DNA from: Succinivibrio dextrinosolvens DSM 3072
Lineage (GTDB): Bacteria > Pseudomonadota > Gammaproteobacteria > Enterobacterales > Succinivibrionaceae
Assembly (NCBI RefSeq): GCF_900167015.1
Contig: NZ_FUXX01000003.1
Location: 51,104 to 115,103, forward strand
Direction: 5' to 3'
DNA: 64,000 nucleotides
The translations under genes were made by a program, and so were the position numbers. The notes under the pieces are model-generated. The model worked only from the letters and a program-made list of their open reading frames with translations, was not told where the DNA came from and did no database searches. Shown here one piece after another: positions 1 to 9,412 of this stretch (within the stretch, counting starts at the first letter, position 1; each line of letters begins with the position of its first letter).

Positions 1-1
1 T

Positions 2-1540
2 GCAGATGAGCTTAGAGGCGCTGTAGATGGATGGGATTTCAAAAATTATGTGCTTGGAACAATGTTTTATCGATATATCTCCGAGAATTTAACGTCATAT
101 ATAAATCGAGGAGAACATGAAGCAGGAAACAAAGATTTTGACTATACAAGAATCTCTGACGATGAAGCCGAATCAGCTAGAAGAGGTCTTGTTGAAGAAA
201 AAGGATATTTCATTTTGCCAAGTGAGTTATTCTGCAATGTTAGATCAAATGCAAATAAAGGTGATGACTGGAAAGATAAAGAAGGAAACGTCATTTATTT
301 GAACGAAAAACTTAAAACAGTTTTTTTTAATATACAAGATTCTGCAAAGGGTTATCTTTCTGAAAAAAGTTTCTCTGGTCTGTTTGACGATTTTGATGTA
401 AATAGCAATAAATTAGGAAGTACTGTTATTAAAAGAAATGAAAGACTCCTAAAACTACTGAACGGAATTGCATCCATGAATTTAGGAGATGTAAGGTCCC
501 ATGAAATTGACGCTTTTGGTGATGCTTACGAATATCTAATGACAATGTATGCTTCAAATGCAGGTAAATCTGGAGGAGAGTTCTATACTCCAGCTGATGT
601 TTCAGTTTTACTTACTAAACTTGGAACAGTTGGAAAAACAAAAATCAATAAAGTATATGACCCGGCCTGTGGTTCTGGCTCTTTGTTGTTAAAGGTCGAA
701 AAGATTCTAGGTAAGAGTGCTGTACAAAGTGGATTTTTTGGACAGGAAATTAATATAACTACATACAATCTATGCCGAATCAATATGTTCTTACATGATA
801 TAGGTTTTGATAAATTTGACATTGCATGTGAAGATACTTTAACTAATCCTCAACATTGGGATGATGAGCCGTTCGAATTGATTGTTTCCAATCCTCCATA
901 CTCTATCAAATGGGCTGGTGATAGTAATCCTCTTTTAATTAATGACCCTCGTTACTCTCCGGCGGGAGTTCTTGCTCCAAAAGGGAAAGCTGACCTTGCT
1001 TTTATTATGCATTCTCTCTCATGGTTAGCGACGAATGGTACTGCTGCTATTGTTTGCTTCCCTGGAGTAATGTACAGAGGCGGAGCTGAACAGAAAATCA
1101 GAAAATATCTTGTAGATAATAATTTTATTGATTGCATAATCCAGCTACCAGACAACTTATTCTTTGGTACTACTATTGCTACTTGCATTATGGTAATGAA
1201 AAAAGGGAAAAAAGATAATAAGTTGTTATTTATTGATGCTTCCAAACAATGTGTAAAAATAACTAACAATAATAAATTACTTCCAGAGCATATTGAAAGA
1301 ATTGTTAGCATTTTTACGAATAGAGAAACAATTAACAATATCTCAAAATTAGTCGACTACGAAGAAGTTAAAAACCAGAAATATAACCTTTCTGTAAATA
1401 CTTATGTCGAGCCGGAAGATACTAGAGAACAGATAGATATTTTTAAATTAAACGAAGAAATTGAAAAGATTGTTAACCATGAGCAGGAACTACGCACTGA
1501 AATTTCAAAAATAATAAAAGAAGTAGCTGGAGAAAGATAA
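2..1540 (+). CDS. hsdM: Type I restriction-modification DNA methyltransferase subunit HsdM, 5'-truncated by window edge
   Basis: The reading frame is open from base 2, so the N-terminus lies outside the window; the visible part starts ADELRGAVDGWDFKNYVLG, typical of the HsdM N-terminal helical domain. The AdoMet-binding motif I DPACGSGS (about nt 658-682) and the N6-adenine methyltransferase motif IV NPPY (about nt 891-902) are both intact. The subunit transfers methyl groups to adenine in the site chosen by HsdS and is part of the M2S methylase and the R2M2S restriction complex. It overlaps hsdS by one base (TAATG), so the two are translationally coupled. A GTG at 50 could be mistaken for the start but lies inside the conserved domain. 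Confidence 0.95.
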   Translation, partial: ADELRGAVDGWDFKNYVLGTMFYRYISENLTSYINRGEHEAGNKDFDYTRISDDEAESARRGLVEEKGYFILPSELFCNVRSNANKGDDWKDKEGNVIYLNEKLKTVFFNIQDSAKGYLSEKSFSGLFDDFDVNSNKLGSTVIKRNERLLKLLNGIASMNLGDVRSHEIDAFGDAYEYLMTMYASNAGKSGGEFYTPADVSVLLTKLGTVGKTKINKVYDPACGSGSLLLKVEKILGKSAVQSGFFGQEINITTYNLCRINMFLHDIGFDKFDIACEDTLTNPQHWDDEPFELIVSNPPYSIKWAGDSNPLLINDPRYSPAGVLAPKGKADLAFIMHSLSWLATNGTAAIVCFPGVMYRGGAEQKIRKYLVDNNFIDCIIQLPDNLFFGTTIATCIMVMKKGKKDNKLLFIDASKQCVKITNNNKLLPEHIERIVSIFTNRETINNISKLVDYEEVKNQKYNLSVNTYVEPEDTREQIDIFKLNEEIEKIVNHEQELRTEISKIIKEVAGER

Positions 1541-2802
1541 TGATGAAAAACAGTAAGGTTCCTTTAGCAAAAGATTCTTCAAAAAAATTGATTCAATTAA
1601 AAAAGATTAAAGAAATATGTGAAATAGTAACAGATTATACAGCTGCAGGATCTTTTGCTGATATCGCTAAAAATGTCAAATATATAAGTGACGAAACAAA
1701 AGGTTTTGCTCAGCTTATTAGAACAACCGACATAAAAAACAACTTTTCAAAAAGTAATAAGTTTATATATGTTGATAAACATGCGTATGACTATTTATGG
1801 CGAGTAAACTTAAATAAAGAAGGATTAATTCTTCCAAATGTAGGTAATTGTGGTGAAATCTACTATGTTTCTCCTGGAATTTTTCCTTCCAAATACAATG
1901 TACTCGGTCCAAATTCTATATTCGTACGAAGTGAAACTGTAGACAATCGCTTTCTATTCCATTTATTTCAAACTAACAAGTTTCAAAAGCAGTTATCAAA
2001 AATAACAACTAAAACTGGTCACTCAAAGTTTAATAAAACAAATTTTAAAGAATTAGTTATTCCCCTCCCTTGTATAGATGTTCAACATGAACTAGTTGGG
2101 AAACTAGATAAATTTGAGAAAATTACAAAAGATCTTATAAGTGAGCTTACAGAAGAACTTAACGCCAGACGAAAACAATATTTATACTATTTGAATCGAT
2201 ATTTTGATGAACAAACAGATAATTTAGTTAAGTTAGACGATATAGGAAATTTAAAGAGAGGCAAAAGATTTGTTCATGCGGATGCTGTTGAATGTGGTGT
2301 TCCTTGCATCCACTATGGAGAGCTTTACACTTACTATGGAATCCATGCAAAAGCAGTAAAGTCTCACATTCGAGAAGATTTAAGAAATAATATGAGATAT
2401 GCGCATAAGGGGGATGTCATTATTGTTGGTGCTGGAGAGAACAACCAAGATATTGGCGTTGGCGTATCCTGGGAGGGAAATGAAGATGTTGCTGTCCATG
2501 ATGCATGTTATACACTTACTCATAACCAAAATTCGAGATATATATCGTATTATCTCAGAACTCATATGTATCATGAACAAATCAAAAGGTATATTTCCAG
2601 TGGAAAGATATGTTCAATATCAGCTGAAGGTATAGGAAAATCACTAATACCCATTCCATCATTAAAAAAACAAGATGAAATTGTTTCTGTTCTAGATAAA
2701 TTAGAAGTTCTTTCAAAGAGCCTACTTGAAAGAATTTCTGAAGAAATCAATGCAAGAAGAATGCAATTTGAATATTACAGGAACAGGGTTCTCGACTTCT
2801 AA
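1540..2802 (+). CDS. hsdS: Type I restriction-modification specificity subunit HsdS
   Basis: At 420 residues this has the usual two-half HsdS layout. The first target-recognition domain covers roughly residues 10-180 and is followed by the central conserved helix (around EELNARRKQYLYYLNRYF). The second target-recognition domain covers residues 225-375, and a matching C-terminal helix follows (EEINARRMQFEYYRNR). The two helices are near repeats of each other, as expected for the spacer rods that set the distance between the two half-sites. It determines the DNA sequence recognised by the HsdM/HsdR complex. It starts on the ATG overlapping the hsdM stop; hsdR follows 25 bases later. The recognition sequence cannot be read from the protein. 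Confidence 0.93.
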   Translation: MMKNSKVPLAKDSSKKLIQLKKIKEICEIVTDYTAAGSFADIAKNVKYISDETKGFAQLIRTTDIKNNFSKSNKFIYVDKHAYDYLWRVNLNKEGLILPNVGNCGEIYYVSPGIFPSKYNVLGPNSIFVRSETVDNRFLFHLFQTNKFQKQLSKITTKTGHSKFNKTNFKELVIPLPCIDVQHELVGKLDKFEKITKDLISELTEELNARRKQYLYYLNRYFDEQTDNLVKLDDIGNLKRGKRFVHADAVECGVPCIHYGELYTYYGIHAKAVKSHIREDLRNNMRYAHKGDVIIVGAGENNQDIGVGVSWEGNEDVAVHDACYTLTHNQNSRYISYYLRTHMYHEQIKRYISSGKICSISAEGIGKSLIPIPSLKKQDEIVSVLDKLEVLSKSLLERISEEINARRMQFEYYRNRVLDF

Positions 2803-2827
2803 ATGAATGAGAATATTGAGGAAAGGT

Positions 2828-5800
2828 ATGACATATTTCAACGTGGTTGCAGAAACAAATAAAAACACAGTAATAACTGAATTTAAACCTGAAAAAAAAA
2901 GATCAGAATCGTTTGAGTCAGAGTCTAAATTAGAATCTGAGTTCATAAGGCTTCTATGTGAGCAAGGATATACATATCTTTCAATTCATGAGGAAAAAGA
3001 TTTAATAAAGAATCTAAGAGAGCAACTAGAATCACTTAATAAATGTAAATTTACAGATTCAGAATGGGAGCATTTCTTTATAACATCAATTGCCAATCAA
3101 AATGAAGAAATAAAAGAAAAATCTCGTAAAATCCAAGATGACTATATTCAATTACTAACTAGAGAAGACTCAACAACCAAAAATATAATTCTTATTGACA
3201 AGAAAAATATCCACAATAACAGATTACAGGTTATCAACCAATATACTGTAGGAAAAGAAGACGGCGCGTCACAAGATAATAGATATGATGTGACAATATT
3301 GGTAAATGGTTTGCCTTTAGTTCACGTTGAACTGAAAAGAAGAGGGGTTGCCATCCGAGAAGCATTCAACCAAATAGAGCGTTATCAAAGAGACTCTTTT
3401 TGGGCTTCATCAGGTCTATATGAATATGTACAATTATTCATAATCTCTAATGGAACTCATACCAAGTATTACTCAAATAGCACACGAATTAATGCAATTC
3501 AAGAACATAAATCCAATTCTCAAAAAACGCTTAAGAAAAAGACAAGCAATAGCTTTGAATTTACATCATTTTGGGCTGATGCAAATAATCGAATAATTCC
3601 AGATCTAGTGGATTTTGCAAAAACATTCTTCGCTAAACATACCCTATTAAATATTCTAACAAGGTATTGCATCTTTACCTCAGAAGATATGTTAATGGTA
3701 ATGCGTCCTTATCAGATCACGGCAACAGAACGAATCCTAAATAGAATAGAAATTGCCCATAATTATAAAAAATTTGGAGATATTGCAGGTGGCGGTTATA
3801 TTTGGCACACAACCGGTTCTGGAAAAACCTTAACTTCTTTTAAAACAGCAAGATTAGCTTCTCAGCTTTCTTTTATCGATAAAGTCCTTTTTGTCGTGGA
3901 TAGAAAAGATCTTGATTACCAAACGATGAAGGAATATGACAAATTCGAGAAAGGGGCTGCCAATAGCAATACGTCAACAAGGATCTTAGAAAAGCAACTG
4001 GACACAGATACCACTCCGGGAAATTATAAGGATGATTCTGATGTTAAAATTATTATTACAACAATACAAAAATTATCTAATTTTATAAAAAAATATAAAG
4101 ATCATCCTATCTATAACAAGCAAATTGTCATTATCTTTGATGAATGCCATCGCAGTCAATTTGGCGATATGCATCAGGCAATAAAAAATCATTTCAATCA
4201 ATATTACATTTTCGGATTTACAGGAACACCTATTTTTGCTCAAAATGCAAGTGTCAGAATTGATAGTAAGAACATAAAGTCAAATGAAAATGCACATAAG
4301 TTCTTTACCACAGAACAAACCTTTGGCGATCAACTTCACACATACACAATAGTTGATGCGATCAATGATAAGAACGTTCTTCCTTTTAGGGTTGATTACA
4401 TAAAAACAATGGATGTCGATCCTGATATAGAAGATGAAAAAGTTGCCGACATTGACAGAAAGAAAGCATTTGAGTCCCCTCAAAGAATCTCTTTGATAAC
4501 AAATTATATTTTGGATCACTTTGACCAGAAAACTTATCGAGGAGATAAAACGTACTCTTTTAATGTCCTAAAAAATATCAAAGAAGTTGCTTCATCCAAA
4601 AGGAACACAATTGAAGAAATAAAAGAAAAACAGCGTATAAGTGGTTTTAACTCTATTTTCGCTGTTTCTTCTGTTCCAATGGCAAAACTTTATTACGAAG
4701 AATTTAAGAAAGTTATAAAGAATAATCCTGCAAAGTCTTTAAAGGTTGCTCTTATTTACAGTTATGCAGCAAATGAGAGTGAGGACGAAATAGAAGGAAT
4801 CCTAGGAGAAGAAGATTCTGCAGATACTTCCAATCTAGATAAATCATCAAGAGATTTTCTTGAATCAGCAATTCAAGACTATAACGAGATGTTTAAAACT
4901 AACTACGATACATCTTCAGATAAGTTCGAAAATTATTATAAAGATGTTTCTCTTCGCATGAAAAACAAAGAGTTAGACCTTCTGATCGTTGTTAATATGT
5001 TTTTAACAGGATTTGATGCAACAACACTCAATACTCTCTGGGTAGATAAAAACCTTAAATTACATGGTCTAATTCAGGCCTTTAGTCGAACCAACCGCAT
5101 TTTAAACAGCGTAAAGACTTTTGGAAATATTGTGTGTTTCAGGAACCTACAAAAAAGGGTTGATGATGCCATTTCGTTGTTTGGAGATAAAAATGCAGGT
5201 GGCATTATTCTTATGCGCAGTTTTAATGATTACTATTATGGATATACAAATGATGACGGGAAAAAGGTTACTGGTTATACAGAGCTCATAAATAACCTAA
5301 CAACGAAGTTTCCTCTGTCAGAGCCAAGGATTGTCGGAGAAATGAATCAAAAGGATTTTATCGTTCTTTTTGGAGCAATCCTGAGAATGCGTAATTTATT
5401 AGCCTCTTTTGATGACTTTAAAGATAAAGGACTAATCTCTGAAATAGATCTTCAAGATTATCTTGGAAGATATCAGGACCTTCGTGACGAATGGAAAAAT
5501 CGAACAGATAAAGCCAATATTGAAGACAATATTGTTTTTGAAATAGAGCTTATAAAACAAATTGAAATTAACATTGATTACATTCTAATGTTGGTAAAAA
5601 AATATCATGACGAACACTGTGAAAATAAAGAGATTCTTGTTTCAATACAGAAAGCCGTTGATTCGAGTCCGGAACTTCGAAGCAAAAAAGAGCTTATTGA
5701 AGCTTTCATTAACAGTGTTAATGAAGTTGATGATGTCATGACAGAATGGAATGATTATGTCAAAAAACAAAGAGAAGACGATCTATTAAAACTTATAGAA

Positions 5801-6016
5801 GAAGAAAGGTTAAAGCCACAGGAAACTCGTAATTTCATTGAACTCTCATTTAGAGAGGGAGAAGTTAAAACGATTGGAACAGATATTGAAATGATAATGC
5901 CTCCGATAAGTCGTTTTGGCAAAGAAAATAGAGAAGAAAAGAAGAAAAATATTATAGAAAAAATAAAAATATTCTTTGAAAAATATATGGGTATTGGCTC
6001 GAAATTTGAGAGTTAA
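2828..6016 (+). CDS. hsdR: Type I restriction endonuclease subunit HsdR
   Basis: This is the ATP-driven translocase and nuclease of the type I system. The PD-(D/E)XK nuclease core is visible near residues 145-175 (RYDVTILVNG, then HVELKRRG). The Walker A TTGSGKT is near residue 330 and the helicase motif II DECHRSQFG near residue 440. Further superfamily-2 helicase motifs (GFTGTP, GFDATTLNT, QAFSRTNR) follow. I place the start at the ATG at 2828 because GAGGAAAGG lies just upstream; an upstream in-frame ATG at 2807 has no ribosome binding site and would add 7 residues. The full length of about 1060 residues and the absence of frameshifts suggest a working system. Confidence 0.94.
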   Translation: MTYFNVVAETNKNTVITEFKPEKKRSESFESESKLESEFIRLLCEQGYTYLSIHEEKDLIKNLREQLESLNKCKFTDSEWEHFFITSIANQNEEIKEKSRKIQDDYIQLLTREDSTTKNIILIDKKNIHNNRLQVINQYTVGKEDGASQDNRYDVTILVNGLPLVHVELKRRGVAIREAFNQIERYQRDSFWASSGLYEYVQLFIISNGTHTKYYSNSTRINAIQEHKSNSQKTLKKKTSNSFEFTSFWADANNRIIPDLVDFAKTFFAKHTLLNILTRYCIFTSEDMLMVMRPYQITATERILNRIEIAHNYKKFGDIAGGGYIWHTTGSGKTLTSFKTARLASQLSFIDKVLFVVDRKDLDYQTMKEYDKFEKGAANSNTSTRILEKQLDTDTTPGNYKDDSDVKIIITTIQKLSNFIKKYKDHPIYNKQIVIIFDECHRSQFGDMHQAIKNHFNQYYIFGFTGTPIFAQNASVRIDSKNIKSNENAHKFFTTEQTFGDQLHTYTIVDAINDKNVLPFRVDYIKTMDVDPDIEDEKVADIDRKKAFESPQRISLITNYILDHFDQKTYRGDKTYSFNVLKNIKEVASSKRNTIEEIKEKQRISGFNSIFAVSSVPMAKLYYEEFKKVIKNNPAKSLKVALIYSYAANESEDEIEGILGEEDSADTSNLDKSSRDFLESAIQDYNEMFKTNYDTSSDKFENYYKDVSLRMKNKELDLLIVVNMFLTGFDATTLNTLWVDKNLKLHGLIQAFSRTNRILNSVKTFGNIVCFRNLQKRVDDAISLFGDKNAGGIILMRSFNDYYYGYTNDDGKKVTGYTELINNLTTKFPLSEPRIVGEMNQKDFIVLFGAILRMRNLLASFDDFKDKGLISEIDLQDYLGRYQDLRDEWKNRTDKANIEDNIVFEIELIKQIEINIDYILMLVKKYHDEHCENKEILVSIQKAVDSSPELRSKKELIEAFINSVNEVDDVMTEWNDYVKKQREDDLLKLIEEERLKPQETRNFIELSFREGEVKTIGTDIEMIMPPISRFGKENREEKKKNIIEKIKIFFEKYMGIGSKFES

Positions 6017-6084
6017 TTACATCTGTTACAATGGATTATTTCCCTGATATATTTTTACAATCGACATCTTTAAACAGGATATAT

Positions 6085-7620
6085 ATGCCAGAACAGACAA
6101 AAGAAGTAATAAACGAAGAAAAAACAAAAGTAAAAACAAATAACAAAGGTATGCTTGACTATACACAAGAAACCAAAAAACAAGCGGACTTTAATGACCG
6201 CATACAAAATCAAAATAAAAAGAACTATCCTTATGCTCTATTCTCTTCAATATATCCCAAAAACATATTATTAATAGGAAACGGTTTTGATTTGGAGGCC
6301 GGCCTTAAATCAAGTTTTAGAGATTTCATCCTTTACATTATTTATGGTTGCGTTTTTTATCAATATGAGAATTTGATAGAGAACTTCAATAAGGGAATCT
6401 TCAGAGAATATATCTCCTCTGAAAACAATGTAATTGAATATGCTCTTAAGAAACAGTATCAATCAAATCATACCATTTGGAAATTATGTCATAAGTTTGC
6501 AAGCTCACATTTAGGAGAGGTCTTGCTTAAAAAGGGAATCATTCCACGTTTGTATGATTACATAATAGACAGCAAAATTATAATCTCAATTCCTGTGAAA
6601 ATTCCTAATTTACGTCCACAAGAACCAGATCCCAAAAAGTTTGCATACGGACTTTCTCCAAATCAACCTTCAATTACATCATACCAATTATTTAATTGCT
6701 TGCAAAAGGAAGTCACTAATAAGGGAATAGAAACCTTTGATTTCTTACTGAAACATGAAGTTGAAAGAAATAAAACTAACATTGCTCTTTGGTTAGATGT
6801 TGAAAATGTTATTGAAATGTTGGTGCTAAAACAAGATTCGTTATTAAATAAATACGATTATAGTAAAAAAGATTTAGAGAAGACTCCTACAGAATATTAC
6901 TTGAAAGATTTGGATTTGTTTGAAAATCTTTTATCAGAGTATTTGAAAAAAGAAGAAAGAAATACGACAAAGTCTTCAAAAAGTTTTTTCCATGATATAA
7001 CAAAAGATTATTCTGATTCTTTGTATAAGCGATCTCATCAAAGAATAAGCCAAGTAACAATCGAGCAGGCAGATTGCATAATAAACTATAACTACACAAA
7101 CACAGCAGAGAATCTCTTTAAGAAACTTAGAAAAAAACTGGATAAAACTAACAATCATGCTAGCTTTATAAGGCACATAAATGGAGCTATTGATATACAA
7201 GATGCTATAAAAGTTAAAGAAATTGATAATAACATTGTTGTAGGTTATTCAAATCATAAGAACATTGAGGTTCCAAGAGATTTATTCACTTTTGAAAAAA
7301 AGGCTAGACGCGTTATCAAAAATACAGATTACGTAAATATAAATAACGTTATAGATAACAAGGAATTTGATCTTGTAATTATGGGGCATTCATGCGGAGT
7401 TGCAGATAGCGATATATTGGCAAAACTTCTATCAAGCTCATATTTAAGATCTGCAGTTGTACTGTGCTATTCTGTTGATGATATGACTTCAATTTATGAC
7501 AATATAAAGAGTATGCTTGAACCGGAAATATTTGATGAACTAATGGATCATTCTGATTTTCGAAAAAATTTATATTTTTCTGTAAGAGCCCCTAATAGAA
7601 AAGAAAATACAAATTATTGA
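6085..7620 (+). CDS. AbiH-family abortive infection protein
   Basis: The diagnostic AbiH N-terminal block is present (NILLIGNGFDLEAGLKSSF, about 60 residues after the chosen start). So are the later blocks WLDVENVIEML, INYNYTNTAENLF, HINGA and VIMGHSCGVADSDI. AbiH proteins give phage exclusion in lactococci and are common passengers of restriction loci; the mechanism is not settled. I use the ATG at 6085 because AGGA lies 6 bases upstream; an in-frame ATG at 6031 lacks a ribosome binding site. It follows hsdR by about 70 bases on the same strand and is probably cotranscribed. The residues before NILLIGNGFDL form a polar, low-complexity N-terminal extension. Confidence 0.88.
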   Translation: MPEQTKEVINEEKTKVKTNNKGMLDYTQETKKQADFNDRIQNQNKKNYPYALFSSIYPKNILLIGNGFDLEAGLKSSFRDFILYIIYGCVFYQYENLIENFNKGIFREYISSENNVIEYALKKQYQSNHTIWKLCHKFASSHLGEVLLKKGIIPRLYDYIIDSKIIISIPVKIPNLRPQEPDPKKFAYGLSPNQPSITSYQLFNCLQKEVTNKGIETFDFLLKHEVERNKTNIALWLDVENVIEMLVLKQDSLLNKYDYSKKDLEKTPTEYYLKDLDLFENLLSEYLKKEERNTTKSSKSFFHDITKDYSDSLYKRSHQRISQVTIEQADCIINYNYTNTAENLFKKLRKKLDKTNNHASFIRHINGAIDIQDAIKVKEIDNNIVVGYSNHKNIEVPRDLFTFEKKARRVIKNTDYVNINNVIDNKEFDLVIMGHSCGVADSDILAKLLSSSYLRSAVVLCYSVDDMTSIYDNIKSMLEPEIFDELMDHSDFRKNLYFSVRAPNRKENTNY

Positions 7621-8041
7621 CCTTCTGCCATATATTGTCGATTTAATGGAATACAAGCAACTCTTTGCAAAATTCAAAAAAAGCAGAGTCTTTAAATGAT
7701 TATCTAGCCATTTTTATTGATTGGAACTGCTGAAATTCCTAGTTAAATGGTCAGATCGTTTCAGCTCAAAAAATATCTTTTCCCTAATAAAATTTTGTCC
7801 AAAAGATGATTCTCGGTTATTCGGTAGAATCTGAAAAGCGTAGCACTTGCCAGAAAATAAAGAAGGGGCTTTTCCCTATGACATTGCCTTATCAGTCAAA
7901 TATAAAGACCTTATAGGCGGACTTAAAATTACCTTCGCCCATAATAAAGAAGAGCGGTATGAGTTGTATGGAGCAGTTTTGGTGGCATCAATTAATTCTG
8001 TTTACTCTAAGTTTACTTATACCACACACATATTTCCCAAA
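7621..8041 (+). other. Gap between abiH and mcrC with a possible orphan coding remnant
   Basis: No complete gene is seen. From 7847 (TTG) to 8074 one frame is open for 75 codons and reads like real protein in its first half (for example PYDIALSVKYKDLIGG), but it has no ribosome binding site, runs into the 3' end of mcrC on the other strand, and its upstream frame is closed by stops. I do not recognise a family. It may be a decayed 3' fragment of a gene lost from the island. abiH and mcrC converge here but I see no clear hairpin terminator. Confidence 0.3.
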
Positions 8042-9412
8042 TCAATTGTAATTATCTCGCATTATTTCTTTTAATAATTCGTTATCTTCAATAAAATCTT
8101 TTTTTATTACTTTTATTTTTTCTTTATATATTGATGAACTTAAGTCAAAGAACTTTATTCTAATTATAAAATTATCATTAGATTCAAAATAAAGGTCTTT
8201 TAAATCATTCGAAATGTTTGTAGTTGGATATATTAACCACACTTCTCTAACGTTATATTTTTTTCCATATGCATACATCTGATACATATCGGCTTGAGAA
8301 AGGCCATAATTATTTCTCACGTCAGAGCTAACTGTTTTCCACTTTGTATCCATGACAAGAATTGGTAAATTATTGCTTCTTTTCTTAATTACAATATCTG
8401 GTTTTAACTTGAATATTGGTCTGGGAATATCAAATAATGAAATAGCAGTGTCCTGAGCTACAAGCTTAATGTCATCATAATAATTTTCAAATTCTTTTTT
8501 CAGAATGCGGGTAACGTATCCTTCAAAAATTTTATTCATTTCAAATAGAAGAGCTGTCGCAGAATTACCACCTGTAAATGAGGTAAAACCTTTATTTTGT
8601 AAAAAAATTTTAGACCATTCGATTATTGAATTGTATTCCGGATAATTTCTGTCGTTGGAAGAGCAGTGATTAAAATCTTTATCAAGGTTATGGGACTCAT
8701 CTATATTCTCAAAATAAACAAGTTGTCTAATTATTTCCTGAAGATTTGAACTGCTTCTGGATATAGACTTTAGTCTTAAAAGTGTCGATTTAATCAAGCG
8801 ATTTTCTGCACAATTTACACTGAACTCATCATAAGCAAGATAAAACTTTTCCTTGTGTGTAAGGTTCGTCTTTAGATGTTCAGACACCAGTAAACGACCT
8901 CTAAAGAACTTTAGATTATCTTCCTCTGTTATGTATCCTGACTTTAATCCTTGTTTAGTGAGAAAACTCAACCTGTTAAGATACATACTTATAAATATCT
9001 CAAAGATATTCATTTTTCTTACATTTAAAGATGCTTGCTTATAAAATCTGTTGTTAAAACCACGCAGAGTTTGCAGCATAGCAACAAGGATTCTTCTTGT
9101 TTTACAGTAATCACCATTATTCGAAAGATCTATTTTTGGCAAAATTTCAATCTGAATTCCACTCTTAAGAGAAATAACGCCAACATATCCCTTGACAGTT
9201 ATTACATTACCAATGTTTAGCCTTCGTTCTATTTTTAGAAATAAATCAGGAGAAACAAATTCACAAGAAGAATTATATTCATTGATAAAACTGACGAGTT
9301 CGTTAAAAACGGGCTCATCAATTTTTTTTAGTCGTGAATCGCAAGAATCTATATTTTCATTACAGTGAATAATATCGAATTCACTCACTGTTATATTATT
9401 AGCTGTTTTCAT
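8042..9412 (-). CDS. mcrC: 5-methylcytosine restriction system component McrC
   Basis: This 456-residue protein is the nuclease partner of McrB. The C-terminal PD-(D/E)XK motif is visible as KPDIVI followed by VMDTKWK, with the downstream QADMYQMYAYG helix typical of McrC/LlaJI-type nucleases. The block LLFEMNKIFEGYV before it is also characteristic. The N-terminal part would contact and stimulate the McrB hexamer. The start overlaps the end of mcrB by 14 bases, indicating coupled translation. The pair would cleave modified-cytosine DNA, which complements the type I system upstream. Confidence 0.9.
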   Translation of the reverse strand: MKTANNITVSEFDIIHCNENIDSCDSRLKKIDEPVFNELVSFINEYNSSCEFVSPDLFLKIERRLNIGNVITVKGYVGVISLKSGIQIEILPKIDLSNNGDYCKTRRILVAMLQTLRGFNNRFYKQASLNVRKMNIFEIFISMYLNRLSFLTKQGLKSGYITEEDNLKFFRGRLLVSEHLKTNLTHKEKFYLAYDEFSVNCAENRLIKSTLLRLKSISRSSSNLQEIIRQLVYFENIDESHNLDKDFNHCSSNDRNYPEYNSIIEWSKIFLQNKGFTSFTGGNSATALLFEMNKIFEGYVTRILKKEFENYYDDIKLVAQDTAISLFDIPRPIFKLKPDIVIKKRSNNLPILVMDTKWKTVSSDVRNNYGLSQADMYQMYAYGKKYNVREVWLIYPTTNISNDLKDLYFESNDNFIIRIKFFDLSSSIYKEKIKVIKKDFIEDNELLKEIMRDNYN